DNA of 64,000 nucleotides from Candidatus Nitricoxidivorans perseverans (GTDB lineage: Bacteria; Pseudomonadota; Gammaproteobacteria; Burkholderiales; Rhodocyclaceae). A program made the translations under genes and the position numbers. Every line of letters begins with the position of its first letter. Position 1 is the stretch's first letter. Of the stretch, positions 1-9,279 are shown piece by piece. The DNA lies in assembly GCA_030246985.1 (NCBI GenBank), contig CP107246.1, positions 560,282-624,281 on the forward strand. The letters are read 5' to 3'. Under the pieces are notes generated by a model. It saw only the letters and a list, made by a program, of their open reading frames with translations. It had not been told where the DNA came from and did no database searches.

Positions 1-742
1 TTGAAGCCGGTGTTGAGCAGCGCCAGCTTGCGCGCCACGGAGTCTAGCGCGCTGCTGGCCAGAAGCGCGGTGGACGTGGTGCCGATATTGGCCCCGGCAA
101 CCAGCCATACGGACACTTGCGGCGCGACGATGCCTTGGGAAACCGCCAGTACCGCCAGTCCGCTGACCACCGAGGAGGACTGCACCAAGGCCGTGAGCAG
201 TGCGCCGAACAACAAGGCCAGTACCGGGGAGTCGAGGAATTCGTGCCACTGGCCCATCAGCGGGCCGTGTGCCAGCGGTGCCAGAGCGTCGGCTATCAGG
301 TCCAGGGCCAGGAAGATGAGCCCGAAATAAAACGCTGCCTTGCCGTAGGGGCGCCAGGGACGTGGTCCGACGAGTGACCAGAGGCCGCCCAGGGTGACGA
401 AGATCGGCCCAGTCCCGTCACGTTCAGGGCGACCAGCCAGGCCGTCAAGGTGGTGCCGACGTTGGCGCCGATCATCACCGCGAAGGCGCCGCGTTCGGTC
501 AGGGTGCGATTATGCGACAAGCCCACCGCCATGGAAGTCACGGCCGACGACGACTGCACTACCGCCGTGACGCCGGCGCCGACCAGCGCGCCGCGCCAGT
601 CGGTTCGCGTCAGGCGTCGCAACGCATCGCGCAGCTGTTTTCCGCCGAGCCGCGCCATCTCCTCGGAGAACGCCGCCAGCCCATGCAGGAACAACATGAC
701 AGCGGCCAATATCGAGAAGATCAGGGTGAGCAATGGACTCAT
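1..742 (-). pseudogene. Na/Pi cotransporter family protein, frameshifted and cut by the window edge
   Basis: This encodes a sodium-dependent phosphate symporter-like inner membrane protein of the Na_Pi_cotrans family. The N-terminal half begins MSPLLTLIF and carries the first QSSSAVTSMAV repeat motif. The second half, with the matching QSSSVVSGLAV motif and the hydrophobic segments between, is in another frame. The two halves join cleanly if one G or C is added in the run at about 405-410, where the reading should go from TGLG to GPIFVTLGG. Without it the first frame ends at about 296. The second frame stays open to base 1, so the gene continues outside the window. The start at 742 is preferred over an upstream ATG at 790 because the hydrophobic protein begins there. 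It follows the CBS gene on the same strand. A sequencing error in a G/C run is as likely as a true mutation. Confidence 0.75.
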
Positions 743-803
743 CGGCCGATCCCGTCGCAACCCGGCCATCGGGCAATCAGAGGCACGCATGGCGGTCGCG
801 GTA

Positions 804-1436
804 TCAGCGCCACAGGCTCAGCGGCGGGTCGGTGACTACCGCGCGCAGGATATCGCCGCGCGAGACAAAACCGGCGAGGCGGCCGCCGTCGCCCATGATC
901 GGCACGCCGTCGACGCCATGTTCCAGCATGACGGTGGCGATGCGCCGGATGTCGGTCACTGGCGCGGCGGCGACCACCGGTGTGGTCATGACATCGCTCA
1001 CATGACGGCCGAGGGATTCGACGATCCGGCCGCCATCGATGTTGATCGCGGTCAGCAGGTCGCGTTCGCTGACGATGCCGACGAGTTGCGCGCCGTCGGC
1101 AAGCACGGGAGCCTGATGGATGCGGTGGTCGCGCAGGATTCGCCAGGCCTGCGCCACGTCGTCGTTGGCGGCGACGGTGACTACCTGGTGTTGCATGATC
1201 TGGTCGGCGTGGTAGAGCGGCCCGCGTTCCAGATCGCCATGCAGCATGGCGCGGTAGGCGCGAACGGCTTCCGCGTGGGGGAAACTGGCCGCGCTGGCGA
1301 TGGCCTCGACGCCGGCTTCGTCTCCTTCCTGGGCGATGGCGCGGGCCGCGCGGATTCTTGTCAGCGCACGCACCCGGTTCATTTCCTCGAGCGTGCCGCT
1401 GAAAATCGGTCCGCTAAGGCCGTAGATCGAAAACAT
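804..1436 (-). CDS. CBS-domain pair protein
   Basis: A 210-residue soluble protein. The N-terminal 75 residues are an alpha-helical region of unknown fold, followed by two CBS motifs (about residues 80-140 and 145-205) containing the typical VGIVSERDLLTAI and AGFVSRGDILRAV strands. CBS pairs bind adenosyl ligands and usually gate transporters or enzymes. The start MFSIYGLSG at 1436 is chosen over longer frames because it lies 8 bases after the stop of the upstream universal stress gene and the longer N-terminus is an overlap shadow. It is probably co-transcribed with the usp and Ca-ATPase genes upstream and the phosphate symporter downstream. The ligand and target cannot be deduced. Confidence 0.85.
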   Translation of the reverse strand: MFSIYGLSGPIFSGTLEEMNRVRALTRIRAARAIAQEGDEAGVEAIASAASFPHAEAVRAYRAMLHGDLERGPLYHADQIMQHQVVTVAANDDVAQAWRILRDHRIHQAPVLADGAQLVGIVSERDLLTAINIDGGRIVESLGRHVSDVMTTPVVAAAPVTDIRRIATVMLEHGVDGVPIMGDGGRLAGFVSRGDILRAVVTDPPLSLWR

Positions 1437-1444
1437 GACGCGCG

Positions 1445-1885
1445 CTATCGGCGCCCGGGCTCGTTTTTGATGCAGATTACCGGCACGTTCGCCAGATGCA
1501 GCACCTTGCGCGTGACCGAGCCGAGCACGATGCCCGAAATCGCGCCCAGTCCGCGCGTCCCCATGACGATGTGGTCGCAACCGAGTTCATCGGCCAGCGC
1601 CACCAGGGTTTCCGCCGGGTCGCCGAGCTTGGTATGGGTCTGGCAGGCGACATTTTTCTCGTTCAACACATGCAGGATCGGTTTCAGCGCAAGGTGCGCG
1701 TCAACCGCCAAATGATCGCTGATCGCCTCCTTTTCCATGCCGTGGGTTTGCCACTCCTGCGGCTTGGGCTGGACATTGACCACGTGCACTTCGACAGGGC
1801 CGTGCTTCTGGATGAGGTCGATCAGATACAGGGCCGCCTGGAAAGCGGAATCCGAACCATCCACGGGCAATAGCACTTTACGCAT
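1445..1885 (-). CDS. Universal stress protein, single UspA domain
   Basis: A 146-residue cytoplasmic protein covering one UspA fold. It starts with MRKVLLPVDGSDSA, the usual first strand and nucleotide-binding loop, and has the C-terminal signature GTRGLGAISGIVLGSVTRKV, which fits the G-2x-G-9x-G(S/T) ATP-binding pattern. ATP-binding Usp proteins act in stress survival and often in regulation of neighbouring transporters. The gene begins 1 base after the stop of the large P-type ATPase gene, so the two are almost certainly one transcript. It is the first of four usp genes in the 1-19 kb island. Confidence 0.92.
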   Translation of the reverse strand: MRKVLLPVDGSDSAFQAALYLIDLIQKHGPVEVHVVNVQPKPQEWQTHGMEKEAISDHLAVDAHLALKPILHVLNEKNVACQTHTKLGDPAETLVALADELGCDHIVMGTRGLGAISGIVLGSVTRKVLHLANVPVICIKNEPGRR

Positions 1886-1886
1886 C

Positions 1887-4607
1887 TCAGTGTCCTTTCG
1901 CGGAAAAACATTTCAACATGAGCTTACGCGCCTCCTCCAGCAACAAGGTGCTCGAAGCAATCGCCGCCGCCAGGCACCAGTCTCCCAGGCCGAGATCGAC
2001 GGTATCGAACACCGACTGTGCCGGTCCCCAGTGGACCGCCAGCACCTGCAAGCCGACCACGGCGGCAAGCGCCAGCCAGAGTTTGCCGTTGCTGAAAAAC
2101 TGGCGGTTGAAAGCGCTGCCGTACTCGGCGCGGGCATTGAAGATGTTGAAGAACTGGAACAGCACGAAGGTGGTGAAGGCCAACGTCACCGCGTAGGCAT
2201 GGCCGCTGCCGCCGCCCCTGCCTTCGTGTTCGCCCCAGGCATAGGCGGCCAGCGTGCCGACCGCCATGGTCAGGCCATAGAGCCCCAGGCGCCAGAGACG
2301 TTCGAGCGAGAGGATATGCGCATCGGACGGACGCGGCGGGCTGTGCATGATGCCGGGCCGCGCTGGTTCCACGCCGAGGGTCATGGCCGGCGGGCCATCC
2401 ATGATGATGTTGACCCAGAGGATCTGGATCGCGGTGAAAGGCGTCGGCATGCCGAGCAGCGGCGCGCCGAGCACGGTGAGAATTGCGCCGATGTTGGTGG
2501 ACAACTGGAAGCGCACGAACTTGACGATGTTGTCGTAAATGGTGCGGCCTTCCTCCACTGCGTGCACGATGCTGGCGAAGTTGTCGTCGGTGAGCACCAG
2601 AGTCGCCGCCTCCTTGGTCACCTCGGTGCCGGTGATGCCCATGGCCACGCCGATGTCGGCGGTCTTCAGCGCCGGCGCGTCGTTGACGCCGTCGCCGGTC
2701 ATCGCGACGACATGGCCGCGGGCCTTGAGTGCCGCGACGATAAGCAGCTTGTGCTCGGGCGAGACGCGGGCGAACACGGCGGTGCGCTCCACCATCTTGC
2801 TCAGATCCACGGCGGAAAGCCCCTCGATCTCGCGGCCTTCGCGCGCTTCGCCGACCAGGCCCAGTTCGCGGGCAATGGCGGCGGCGGTGGCACGGTGATC
2901 GCCGGTAATCATCTTGACGGTGATACCGGCGGCCTGGCAGACGCGGATCGCCTCCCGCGCCTCGGGGCGCGGCGGATCGATGATGCCGACCAGCGCAATC
3001 AGGCTCAGATCGTTGGCCCAGGCCATCAGCGCCTCGGGGCTGGCCGCCGGGTCGAAGTCCGCCGCCGGGATGTCGCGCCCGGCCAGCGCCAGCACGCGCA
3101 TCGCCGCTTCGGCCAGAGCCGTGTTTTGCGCGACATAGTCGCCACGCGCCGCATCATCCAGCGGCTGCTCGCCTTCCGGCATCAGATGATGGCTGGCACG
3201 AGCCAGCAGCACGTCGGGCGCGCCCTTGAGCCACATGCGTACCACGGCGCCATCATGGTGGAAGGTGGCCATGAACTTGTGCGCCGAGTCGAAGGGAATT
3301 TCGGCAATGCGCGGATATTTTTCGTTGAGCTGCTCCGCGTCGACCCCCGCCTTCCGCGCCAGCGCCAGCAGCGCGCCTTCGGTCGGATCGCCGATCAGTT
3401 CGCTGTCCTGGATGCGGGAATCGGAGCACAAGGCAGCCGGTGTCAGCAGCGCCGCCCAGTCCGGTATTGCATGTCCATCCTCCGCTTCGATGCCGCCCTC
3501 GCCGCCGTAACCCTCGCCGCTGACGGCAAAGCGCCGACCGAAGGCGGAGACGCGGCGCGCCGTCATCTGGTTCAGGGTCAGCGTGCCGGTCTTGTCCGAA
3601 CAGATCACCGTGGTGCAGCCCAGCGTTTCCACCGCCGCCAGCTTCTTCACAATGGCGTGGCGTTTGGCCATGCGGTGCATGCCCAGCGCCAGCGTGACCG
3701 TTACCACCGCCGGCAAGCCTTCGGGAATCGCCGCCACGGCCAGCGCGATGGCGGTCATCGCGGTCTGCACCAGATCGTCGCCACGCAGAATTCCGATGAC
3801 AAAGATCAGGCTCACCACGACGCCGGCGATGACCGCCAGCCGCTTTCCCAGCGCGTCGAGTTGCACCTGCAGGGGCGTGGCCGATTCGGCGGCCTCGGCC
3901 AGCATGCCGGCGATCTTGCCCATCTCGCTGTGCATGCCGGTAGCGACGACGATGGCCTCGACGCGGCCGCGCGTCACCACAGTGTTCATGAAAACCATGC
4001 AACGCCGTTCCGCCAGCGCCGACTTTTGTTCCACCGCCTCGGGGTTCTTGCCTACTGCGTGCGACTCGCCGGTGAGCGCGGCTTCCGCCACCTCGGCTGC
4101 ATGGGCGTGGAGCACGCGAGCATCGGCCGGGATGCGGTCGCCCGCTTCGAGCAGCAGGATGTCGCCCGGCACCAGATCGACCGCCGGGATCAGCGCCGCA
4201 TGGCCGTCGCGGCGCACGCGCGCGGTCGGCGCCAGCATGTTCTTCAGCGCCGCCAGCGCCGCTTCGGCGCGATGCTCCTGGAAAAAGCCCAGCGTCGCGT
4301 TGAGCAGCACCACAATGGCTATGACCAGCGCGTCCTTGAGATCGCCCACCGCGCCGGCCAGCACGGCGGCGCCGAGCAGCACGATGACCAGGAAATTCCT
4401 GAACTGGTCGAGAAACTTGAGCCAGGCGGGGCGCGGCGGTTTGCTGGCGAGCTGATTCGGGCCGTGCCTGGCGAGTCGGGTCGCTGCCTCGGCGGCATCG
4501 AGGCCGGCTGCCGGCGCGACACCGAGGGCGACGGCGACTGCGGCCGTGGTCCGGGCGTGCCAGGCGGGATCGTCGTCAGGGCGCGGAAGGGACGACGGAT
4601 CAGACAT
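1887..4607 (-). CDS. Cation-transporting P-type ATPase, P2A (calcium pump) type
   Basis: A 906-residue inner-membrane pump of normal P2 length. In order: an N-terminal cation-ATPase domain (about 20-90), actuator loop with TGES (179-182), the membrane ion-site motif PEGLP (295-299), the phosphorylation loop CSDKTGTLT with acceptor D338, the nucleotide-binding domain, the hinge motif TGDGVNDAP (637-645) and a C-terminal block of membrane helices. The PEGL form of helix M4 and the overall layout fit SERCA/PMCA-type Ca pumps, but Na/K-like or Mn specificity is not excluded. It overlaps the upstream usp gene by 8 bases and is followed 1 base later by another usp gene, so an usp-pump-usp unit is likely. 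A Ca/Na exchanger-like gene lies just upstream. Confidence 0.92.
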   Translation of the reverse strand: MSDPSSLPRPDDDPAWHARTTAAVAVALGVAPAAGLDAAEAATRLARHGPNQLASKPPRPAWLKFLDQFRNFLVIVLLGAAVLAGAVGDLKDALVIAIVVLLNATLGFFQEHRAEAALAALKNMLAPTARVRRDGHAALIPAVDLVPGDILLLEAGDRIPADARVLHAHAAEVAEAALTGESHAVGKNPEAVEQKSALAERRCMVFMNTVVTRGRVEAIVVATGMHSEMGKIAGMLAEAAESATPLQVQLDALGKRLAVIAGVVVSLIFVIGILRGDDLVQTAMTAIALAVAAIPEGLPAVVTVTLALGMHRMAKRHAIVKKLAAVETLGCTTVICSDKTGTLTLNQMTARRVSAFGRRFAVSGEGYGGEGGIEAEDGHAIPDWAALLTPAALCSDSRIQDSELIGDPTEGALLALARKAGVDAEQLNEKYPRIAEIPFDSAHKFMATFHHDGAVVRMWLKGAPDVLLARASHHLMPEGEQPLDDAARGDYVAQNTALAEAAMRVLALAGRDIPAADFDPAASPEALMAWANDLSLIALVGIIDPPRPEAREAIRVCQAAGITVKMITGDHRATAAAIARELGLVGEAREGREIEGLSAVDLSKMVERTAVFARVSPEHKLLIVAALKARGHVVAMTGDGVNDAPALKTADIGVAMGITGTEVTKEAATLVLTDDNFASIVHAVEEGRTIYDNIVKFVRFQLSTNIGAILTVLGAPLLGMPTPFTAIQILWVNIIMDGPPAMTLGVEPARPGIMHSPPRPSDAHILSLERLWRLGLYGLTMAVGTLAAYAWGEHEGRGGGSGHAYAVTLAFTTFVLFQFFNIFNARAEYGSAFNRQFFSNGKLWLALAAVVGLQVLAVHWGPAQSVFDTVDLGLGDWCLAAAIASSTLLLEEARKLMLKCFSAKGH

Positions 4608-5046
4608 GATCGTTACCCTGGCGGATCAGCATTACCGGCACATTCGACAAATGCACTACCTTCGTGGCGACGGACCCCAGCAGGGTGCCGAGAACGCCCG
4701 TGTGGCCGCGCGTGCCGAGCAATATCTGCGAACAGCCGTGAACATCGGCGAATTCGGTGATGGTGGGGGCCGCCTGGCCAACCAGTACATGAAGCTCGGG
4801 GCTCAGGCCGGCGGCGACCAGGAGGTCGCGGGCCCTGGAGAGTGCCTTCATGCCGGATTCCAGGTGAAATTCGCGAATCGTGCCGGCATCGATGACGTGG
4901 CTGATGTCACCCGACAGCGAGGGTTGCACATTGAGTAGATGAATTGCGGGCGGCTCGCGCCATGTCGGCAGGTTCTGCACTACCCAGGAAACCGGCCGTA
5001 GCGCGATCTCGGAATCATCGATGGGAATCAGGAATATCTGGCTCAT
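4600..5046 (-). CDS. Universal stress protein, single UspA domain
   Basis: A 148-residue Usp protein starting MSQIFLIPIDDSE. The ATP-loop signature LGTRGHTGVLGTLLGSVATK is intact. The start at 5046 is chosen because it begins the first beta strand and is preceded by an AAAGAAAG purine stretch; a longer frame upstream to 5175 adds an Arg-rich non-Usp tail. Its 3' end overlaps the start of the P-type ATPase by 8 bases, which suggests translational coupling. It lies behind a 286-base gap holding a hairpin and an inverted repeat, so it is probably the first gene of a transcript running usp, Ca-ATPase, usp, CBS and Na/Pi symporter. Confidence 0.9.
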   Translation of the reverse strand: MSQIFLIPIDDSEIALRPVSWVVQNLPTWREPPAIHLLNVQPSLSGDISHVIDAGTIREFHLESGMKALSRARDLLVAAGLSPELHVLVGQAAPTITEFADVHGCSQILLGTRGHTGVLGTLLGSVATKVVHLSNVPVMLIRQGNDHV

Positions 5047-5157
5047 TCTCAGCTTTCTTTGGATTCGGATTGGAAGAAATCGATAGTCTCTTGCTCCGCT
5101 TCGGCGTGCCGGAATTGGGAGTCGCCGAGATGTGGAGCGGACGATCGAGCAGACATG

Positions 5158-5176
5158 ATTGTTAAGGTGAAACAAT
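5158..5176. promoter_or_regulatory. Inverted repeat upstream of usp/Ca-ATPase transcript
   Basis: The arms ATTGTT and AACAAT are separated by 7 bases, about 110 bases before the usp start codon at 5046. Position and symmetry fit an operator for the usp-pump operon. No regulator is implied by the sequence. Confidence 0.3.
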
Positions 5177-5224
5177 TCGTTCGGAGCGCCTGGTGACAGC
5201 CGAGTGAAGCGAGCAAATCAGAAG

Positions 5225-5242
5225 CCTCCCCGAGAGGGGAGG
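5225..5242 (-). terminator. Hairpin downstream of Ca/Na antiporter operon
   Basis: A perfect 7-bp stem CCTCCCC/GGGGAGG with loop GAGA. It lies about 90 bases after the stop of the antiporter gene on the minus strand and is followed by a mildly T-rich stretch (CTTCTGATTTG), not a full T-tract. It probably separates the Kef-Usp-antiporter transcript from the usp-ATPase transcript. Confidence 0.4.
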
Positions 5243-5332
5243 ACGGGAGGGGCGGGCCTTCAATTGGCTTTTCGCGTGTTTCATCTTCTGTGGGTGGAGC
5301 TCGGTGCCATGAGCGTTAGCGTATGGGCGCGG

Positions 5333-6262
5333 CTAGGCCATACGTCCCGCAGCGACGGTCGCCGCGACGAATAAGGCGTAGGCGCCGAGAAGCATGAAGC
5401 CGCGGCTGCATCCGATGACGCCGGCGCGACCCGGAATCAGCAACAGCAGCGAGAACATGCCCATCCAGAGCGCGACGGCGATTTCCATGGGCGGGGCGGC
5501 AATCGGGTGGATGGTCGCCGCGACACCAATTATGGCCATGCCGTTGAACAGATTGCTGCCCAGCAAGGTGCCGACACCGACATCGTCGTGACCGCGCAGC
5601 CGGGCCAGCACCACGGTCACCAGTTCCGGCAGCGAGGTGCCGACGGCCACCACGGTGGCACCGATCACGTAGGCATCCACGCCGAAGGCCGTTGCGATAC
5701 CAGTCGCGCCCGCGACGAACAGGTGTCCCGCGATCACCAGCGCGGCCAGGCCGGCCGCGCCGAGGGCGAACGCGTGCCAGGGATACCCGTCCGGGGAGCT
5801 TGCCGCCGGTTCGCGCGCGGCAAGGCCAGCGCGAATCATCCGCCCGATCCAGAACGTGAAGATCAGCAGCAGCACGCCACCCTCGCCGCGCGAGACAACG
5901 CCATCGCGCACGAACCAGAGGGTCAGCAGGGGCACGCCGAGGGCAAGGGCAAAGTTGCGGCCGAGTTCGCGCCGCTCCACACGGATCGGCCCAAACAGTA
6001 GCGCCAAGCCGAAGATCAGCGCGATGTTTACCACGTTGCTGCCCAGCGCATCGCCCAGGCCGATCTCCGGCTTGCCGGCCAGTGCCGCGACCGAGGAGAC
6101 CGTGAGTTCCGGACTGGAGGTGGCGAAGGCGGCCAGCGTGGTGGCGACCAGCAGTTTGGGCACGCGCAGGCTCGCCGCCGCGCCCAGCACGCCCTTGAGG
6201 AACAGTTCGCCACCGACGCCGGCCAGCGCGACGGCGCCCAGAATGAGCACCAGATCGGTCAT
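5333..6262 (-). CDS. Calcium/sodium antiporter, YrbG-like (CaCA family)
   Basis: A 309-residue integral membrane exchanger. It shows the two inverted alpha repeats of the Ca/cation antiporter family: AFATSSPELT (45-54) followed by GDALGSNVVNI, and VGTSLPELVT (207-216) followed by GTLLGSNLFN. The acidic residues of both SPEL/LPEL motifs, which line the ion site, are kept. About ten hydrophobic helices are visible and the length is normal. Its start overlaps the stop of the upstream tandem-Usp gene by 4 bases (ATGA), so it is translationally coupled to it. With the neighbouring P-type ATPase it would give two routes for Ca export, one ATP-driven and one ion-gradient-driven. Confidence 0.92.
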   Translation of the reverse strand: MTDLVLILGAVALAGVGGELFLKGVLGAAASLRVPKLLVATTLAAFATSSPELTVSSVAALAGKPEIGLGDALGSNVVNIALIFGLALLFGPIRVERRELGRNFALALGVPLLTLWFVRDGVVSRGEGGVLLLIFTFWIGRMIRAGLAAREPAASSPDGYPWHAFALGAAGLAALVIAGHLFVAGATGIATAFGVDAYVIGATVVAVGTSLPELVTVVLARLRGHDDVGVGTLLGSNLFNGMAIIGVAATIHPIAAPPMEIAVALWMGMFSLLLLIPGRAGVIGCSRGFMLLGAYALFVAATVAAGRMA

Positions 6263-7176
6263 GGTGCCTCGTCAGGTGCATCGCGCGGGTCGCACATGAC
6301 CAGCACATCGCATTGCGATTCCGCCAGCACATGCTTGGTCACGCTGCCGAGCAGCAGCTCCTCGGCGATGTGCGAGCCGTGCTTGCCGACGACGATCAGG
6401 TCGCAGTCGTATTCCTGCTCCATGGCGGCGATCTGCTGCGCAGGATCGCCATGGATGACCCGGCCCGAATAGGTGATCGGCGCAACCCCGGCGGCAGCCG
6501 CCAGATCCCGCAACCGCTCGCGGCGAAGCTCGGCAGCGGCGATGACGTAGCGGCGTATCACCTCATCCTCCACCCCGGCAAAGGCCAGTTTGCCCTCGTA
6601 GGGCAGCTCGAAGGCGTGCAGCAGGACAAGATCGGCATCCGGCGCCACTTGTCGCGCCATGCGGATCGCGTGGAGCGACACCGGCGAGAAATCCACGGCA
6701 ACCAGCACGGAGCGATAAGCTTCGTGCGGTGCTTGCTTCACCACCAACACCGGCCGCCGCGACGACTTGCGCAGCAGGCGGGCCGCCGTTGATCCCAACA
6801 GGGCGTGACGCAGGAAGGAGTCGCCACGTGCGCCAAGAACCAGCAGATGTGCATCCAGCGCGTCGGCCTCGGCAGCGATTGTGGCAAGCGGGTTCCCCTC
6901 GGCGACCCTCGTCCGCGCCGCGACGCCGCGATTGATCGCCGCATCGCCGGTCAACTGGTCGAGGCGTGACCGGGCATCGCTGTTCAAAGCCGCCTTCACC
7001 CGAAACACGTCGTCTCCCAACATCTCGCGCAGGCCGTCGATAGCATCTAGCTCCATTGCGTGCAGGATGTAGAGTTCGCTGTCAGTACTGGCAGCCAGGT
7101 GAAAGGCACGCTCGACGGCATGGCGGGCCGGCGCGGAAAGATCGGTGGCGACGAGGATCGTCTGGGCGTTTGTCAT
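6259..7176 (-). CDS. Tandem-domain universal stress protein
   Basis: A 305-residue protein made of two UspA domains (about 5-155 and 158-300). Each ends in an ATP-loop signature: LGARGDSFLRHALLGSTAAR in the first and VGKHGSHIAEELLLGSVTKH in the second. Tandem Usp proteins resemble UspE. It is joined by 4-base overlaps to both neighbours, the Kef-type antiporter upstream and the Ca/Na antiporter downstream, giving a strict antiporter-Usp-antiporter cotranslated unit. This placement suggests, but does not prove, nucleotide-dependent control of the two exchangers. Confidence 0.92.
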   Translation of the reverse strand: MTNAQTILVATDLSAPARHAVERAFHLAASTDSELYILHAMELDAIDGLREMLGDDVFRVKAALNSDARSRLDQLTGDAAINRGVAARTRVAEGNPLATIAAEADALDAHLLVLGARGDSFLRHALLGSTAARLLRKSSRRPVLVVKQAPHEAYRSVLVAVDFSPVSLHAIRMARQVAPDADLVLLHAFELPYEGKLAFAGVEDEVIRRYVIAAAELRRERLRDLAAAAGVAPITYSGRVIHGDPAQQIAAMEQEYDCDLIVVGKHGSHIAEELLLGSVTKHVLAESQCDVLVMCDPRDAPDEAP

Positions 7177-8882
7177 TTGGCATTCTCCTTCACTGGGTTT
7201 TCAATCACGGGCTGGTAATCCCCGTCGCGGATGTCCTGCAGCATCTGGTCGATATCGACGGTCGGAATTTGCAGCAGCCGCAAGGCGGTCGCACCGAGAC
7301 GCAGGCTGGACTCGATCGCCTCGGGATAGGCATGGATTGCCCCGGCCTCGATCAGGGCCGAACTGGCTTCGAGATCGCGCGCGCGGGCGATCACCGGTAC
7401 CTGCGGGCAATGCTGGCGCAACGCGGCAACCGTCCGTAGTGCGACGGCATGACTGTCGACCGTGATGATGGCCAGGCTCGCACGCTCCGCCCGCGCCGCT
7501 GCCAACAGCTCCGCATCGGCAATGTCGCCGTAGAGCACGGCATGACCCTCGGCCTGCCCTTGCTGCACCCGCTTCGGATCGGTGTCGAAGGCCACGAAAT
7601 CGACGCCGCTCGATTTCAACAGTACCGCGATGGTGTGGCCGACCCGGCCGTAGCCGCCGATCAGCACCTTGGGCGCTGGCAGCCCCGCAAGCTGGTCTGC
7701 CAGCGGGGGATCGGTGACGACTGGCTTGCTCAGGCGGCTGGCAATCGCCAGGTTATAACGGATCATCAGGACGCCCGCGATCATCGAAAACAGGACCGCT
7801 GTCAGCACGATCTGGCCGACCTCCGGGTCGATTACGCTCGACTCCAGTGCGATGGCGAGCAGCGCGAAGCCAAACTCGCCCCCCACCGCCAGCAGCAGGG
7901 CGGTGCGCCAAGCGGCGAGCGCGTCCATGCCGCTGCGGCGCACGATCAGCACGACGACCACGATCTTGCTCGACAGCAGCAGCAAGGTGCCCAACAGCGC
8001 CCAGTGCCAGATGCGCGGCAGCGTACTGGGGTCGATCAGCATGCCGATGCCGACGAAGAACAAGCCGAGCAGCACATCGCGAAATGGACGGATGCTGGAT
8101 TCGACCTGATGACGGAACTCGGTTTCGCCGAGCATCATGCCCGCCAGAAAGGCGCCAAACGCCAGCGACAAGCCCAGGCTATTGGTCGTCCAGGCGGCGG
8201 CCAGCACCACCAACAGGACCGTGAGGGTGAATAGTTCGGCGGAACGTCGTTCGGCAACCAGGTGGAAGAGCGGGCGCAAGGCCCAGCGCGCGGCATAGAA
8301 GACCAGGGCGAACGCCAACATGGCCTTGGTCATGGCCCAGCCGAGTTCTCCGGCGAGGGCGTTCACGCCCGTGGCGGCGCCAAGCACGGGAATCAGGATC
8401 AGGAGGGGCACGGCCGTTACATCCTGAAATACCGATATGGCGAGGCCGAGCCGACCATACGGGGTCGCGTCCTCGCCCTGTTCGGCCAGTTGCCGGCCAA
8501 TGATGGTGGAGGATGACTGAGCGAAGACGGCGCCGATGACGAAGGCCACCGCAGGGCTCAGGCCGGCCAGCCACAGCGACGTGGCCACGGCAGCAGTAGT
8601 CAACGCAACCTGCGCGGTACCGAGGCCGAGGATCTGGTGGCGCATCGCGTGCAATTGCGGCAGCGAGTAGTTGAGTCCGATCGAGAACAGCAGGAACACG
8701 ACGCCGAACTCGGCCAGCACCTTGAATTCCGGGACGTGCACGGTGGGGCCGGCGGTGTGGGGTCCGAGGATCAGGCCGACCAGCAGGTAACCGAGGCTGG
8801 AGGGGATATGCAGCCGCTGGAAGGCGACCATCACCATCACGCTCACAGCCAACAGTAGGATAATTTGAACCAGATGATCCAT
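7173..8882 (-). CDS. Kef/YbaL-type potassium/proton antiporter (CPA2) with NAD-binding domain
   Basis: A 569-residue membrane exchanger. The first 385 residues are the CPA2 antiporter core with about 12 helices and the conserved VFQDVTAVPL stretch (Q153-D154). From about residue 404 follows a RCK/TrkA-N domain starting KVLIGGYGRVGHT with a Gly-rich dinucleotide loop (409-415) and an acidic residue after the second strand. There is no obvious C-terminal TrkA-C domain, as in YbaL-like proteins of this length. The family exchanges K or Na for protons and is gated by NAD(H) or glutathione adducts. It is the first gene of the three-gene overlapping unit with the tandem Usp and Ca/Na antiporter. 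Confidence 0.92.
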   Translation of the reverse strand: MDHLVQIILLLAVSVMVMVAFQRLHIPSSLGYLLVGLILGPHTAGPTVHVPEFKVLAEFGVVFLLFSIGLNYSLPQLHAMRHQILGLGTAQVALTTAAVATSLWLAGLSPAVAFVIGAVFAQSSSTIIGRQLAEQGEDATPYGRLGLAISVFQDVTAVPLLILIPVLGAATGVNALAGELGWAMTKAMLAFALVFYAARWALRPLFHLVAERRSAELFTLTVLLVVLAAAWTTNSLGLSLAFGAFLAGMMLGETEFRHQVESSIRPFRDVLLGLFFVGIGMLIDPSTLPRIWHWALLGTLLLLSSKIVVVVLIVRRSGMDALAAWRTALLLAVGGEFGFALLAIALESSVIDPEVGQIVLTAVLFSMIAGVLMIRYNLAIASRLSKPVVTDPPLADQLAGLPAPKVLIGGYGRVGHTIAVLLKSSGVDFVAFDTDPKRVQQGQAEGHAVLYGDIADAELLAAARAERASLAIITVDSHAVALRTVAALRQHCPQVPVIARARDLEASSALIEAGAIHAYPEAIESSLRLGATALRLLQIPTVDIDQMLQDIRDGDYQPVIENPVKENAK

Positions 8883-8937
8883 GAGGCTTATGTGCTCGTC
8901 GTAATTGTTGGTGTAGATACTCTGTTGTAGGTGTGAC

Positions 8938-9174
8938 TCATGACGGCGTCTCCTTGTTCCTGGTGATCGCAGTCAGGGCGTCGACCGCGTAATCGACGGC
9001 GTTGCGCATGGGATACAGGATGGTCGGGACACCCGGCCTCTTCAGCGCGCCGCCATCGAACTTCTCGCGCGCCACCACCGCCACCTGGCCGGTGAAATGC
9101 AGTTCGTGCAGTCTGCGCAGCACGATGGCCGCCGCAACCGTCACCGGAACCGGTCGTCGCCAGTTCTTTCTCAT
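8938..9174 (-). CDS. Small protein resembling the C-terminal end of an antiporter NAD-binding domain; possible remnant
   Basis: A 78-residue ORF starting MRKNWRRPVPV with a strong ribosome binding site AAGGAG 4 bases before the ATG. Residues 15-68 (including RRLHELHFTGQVAVVARE and ILYPMRNAVDYAVDAL) look like the last strands of the TrkA-N/RCK domain of CPA2 antiporters, where a Leu-Arg-rich helix is followed by Phe-x-Gly and a hydrophobic strand. No dinucleotide loop is present. It sits between the intact Kef-type gene and the insertion sequence. It may be a real small regulator, given its clean translation signals, or the surviving 3' end of an antiporter gene. The similarity call is by eye. 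Confidence 0.5.
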   Translation of the reverse strand: MRKNWRRPVPVTVAAAIVLRRLHELHFTGQVAVVAREKFDGGALKRPGVPTILYPMRNAVDYAVDALTAITRNKETPS

Positions 9175-9279
9175 AACTCCTTCTGCAGGACACGATCGCG
9201 ACCACCACGCTTTACCTCGGGACACGCTGAACTAATCAGCATTTTGTTGAATATGAGACGAACCGCCCGCAATCATTCC

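Noticed and set aside
1737-4760. Open frame of 1007 codons on the plus strand
   Set aside because: It is antisense to the P-type ATPase, rich in Arg/His/Gly from GC skew, and has no family motif; it is a shadow of the pump gene.
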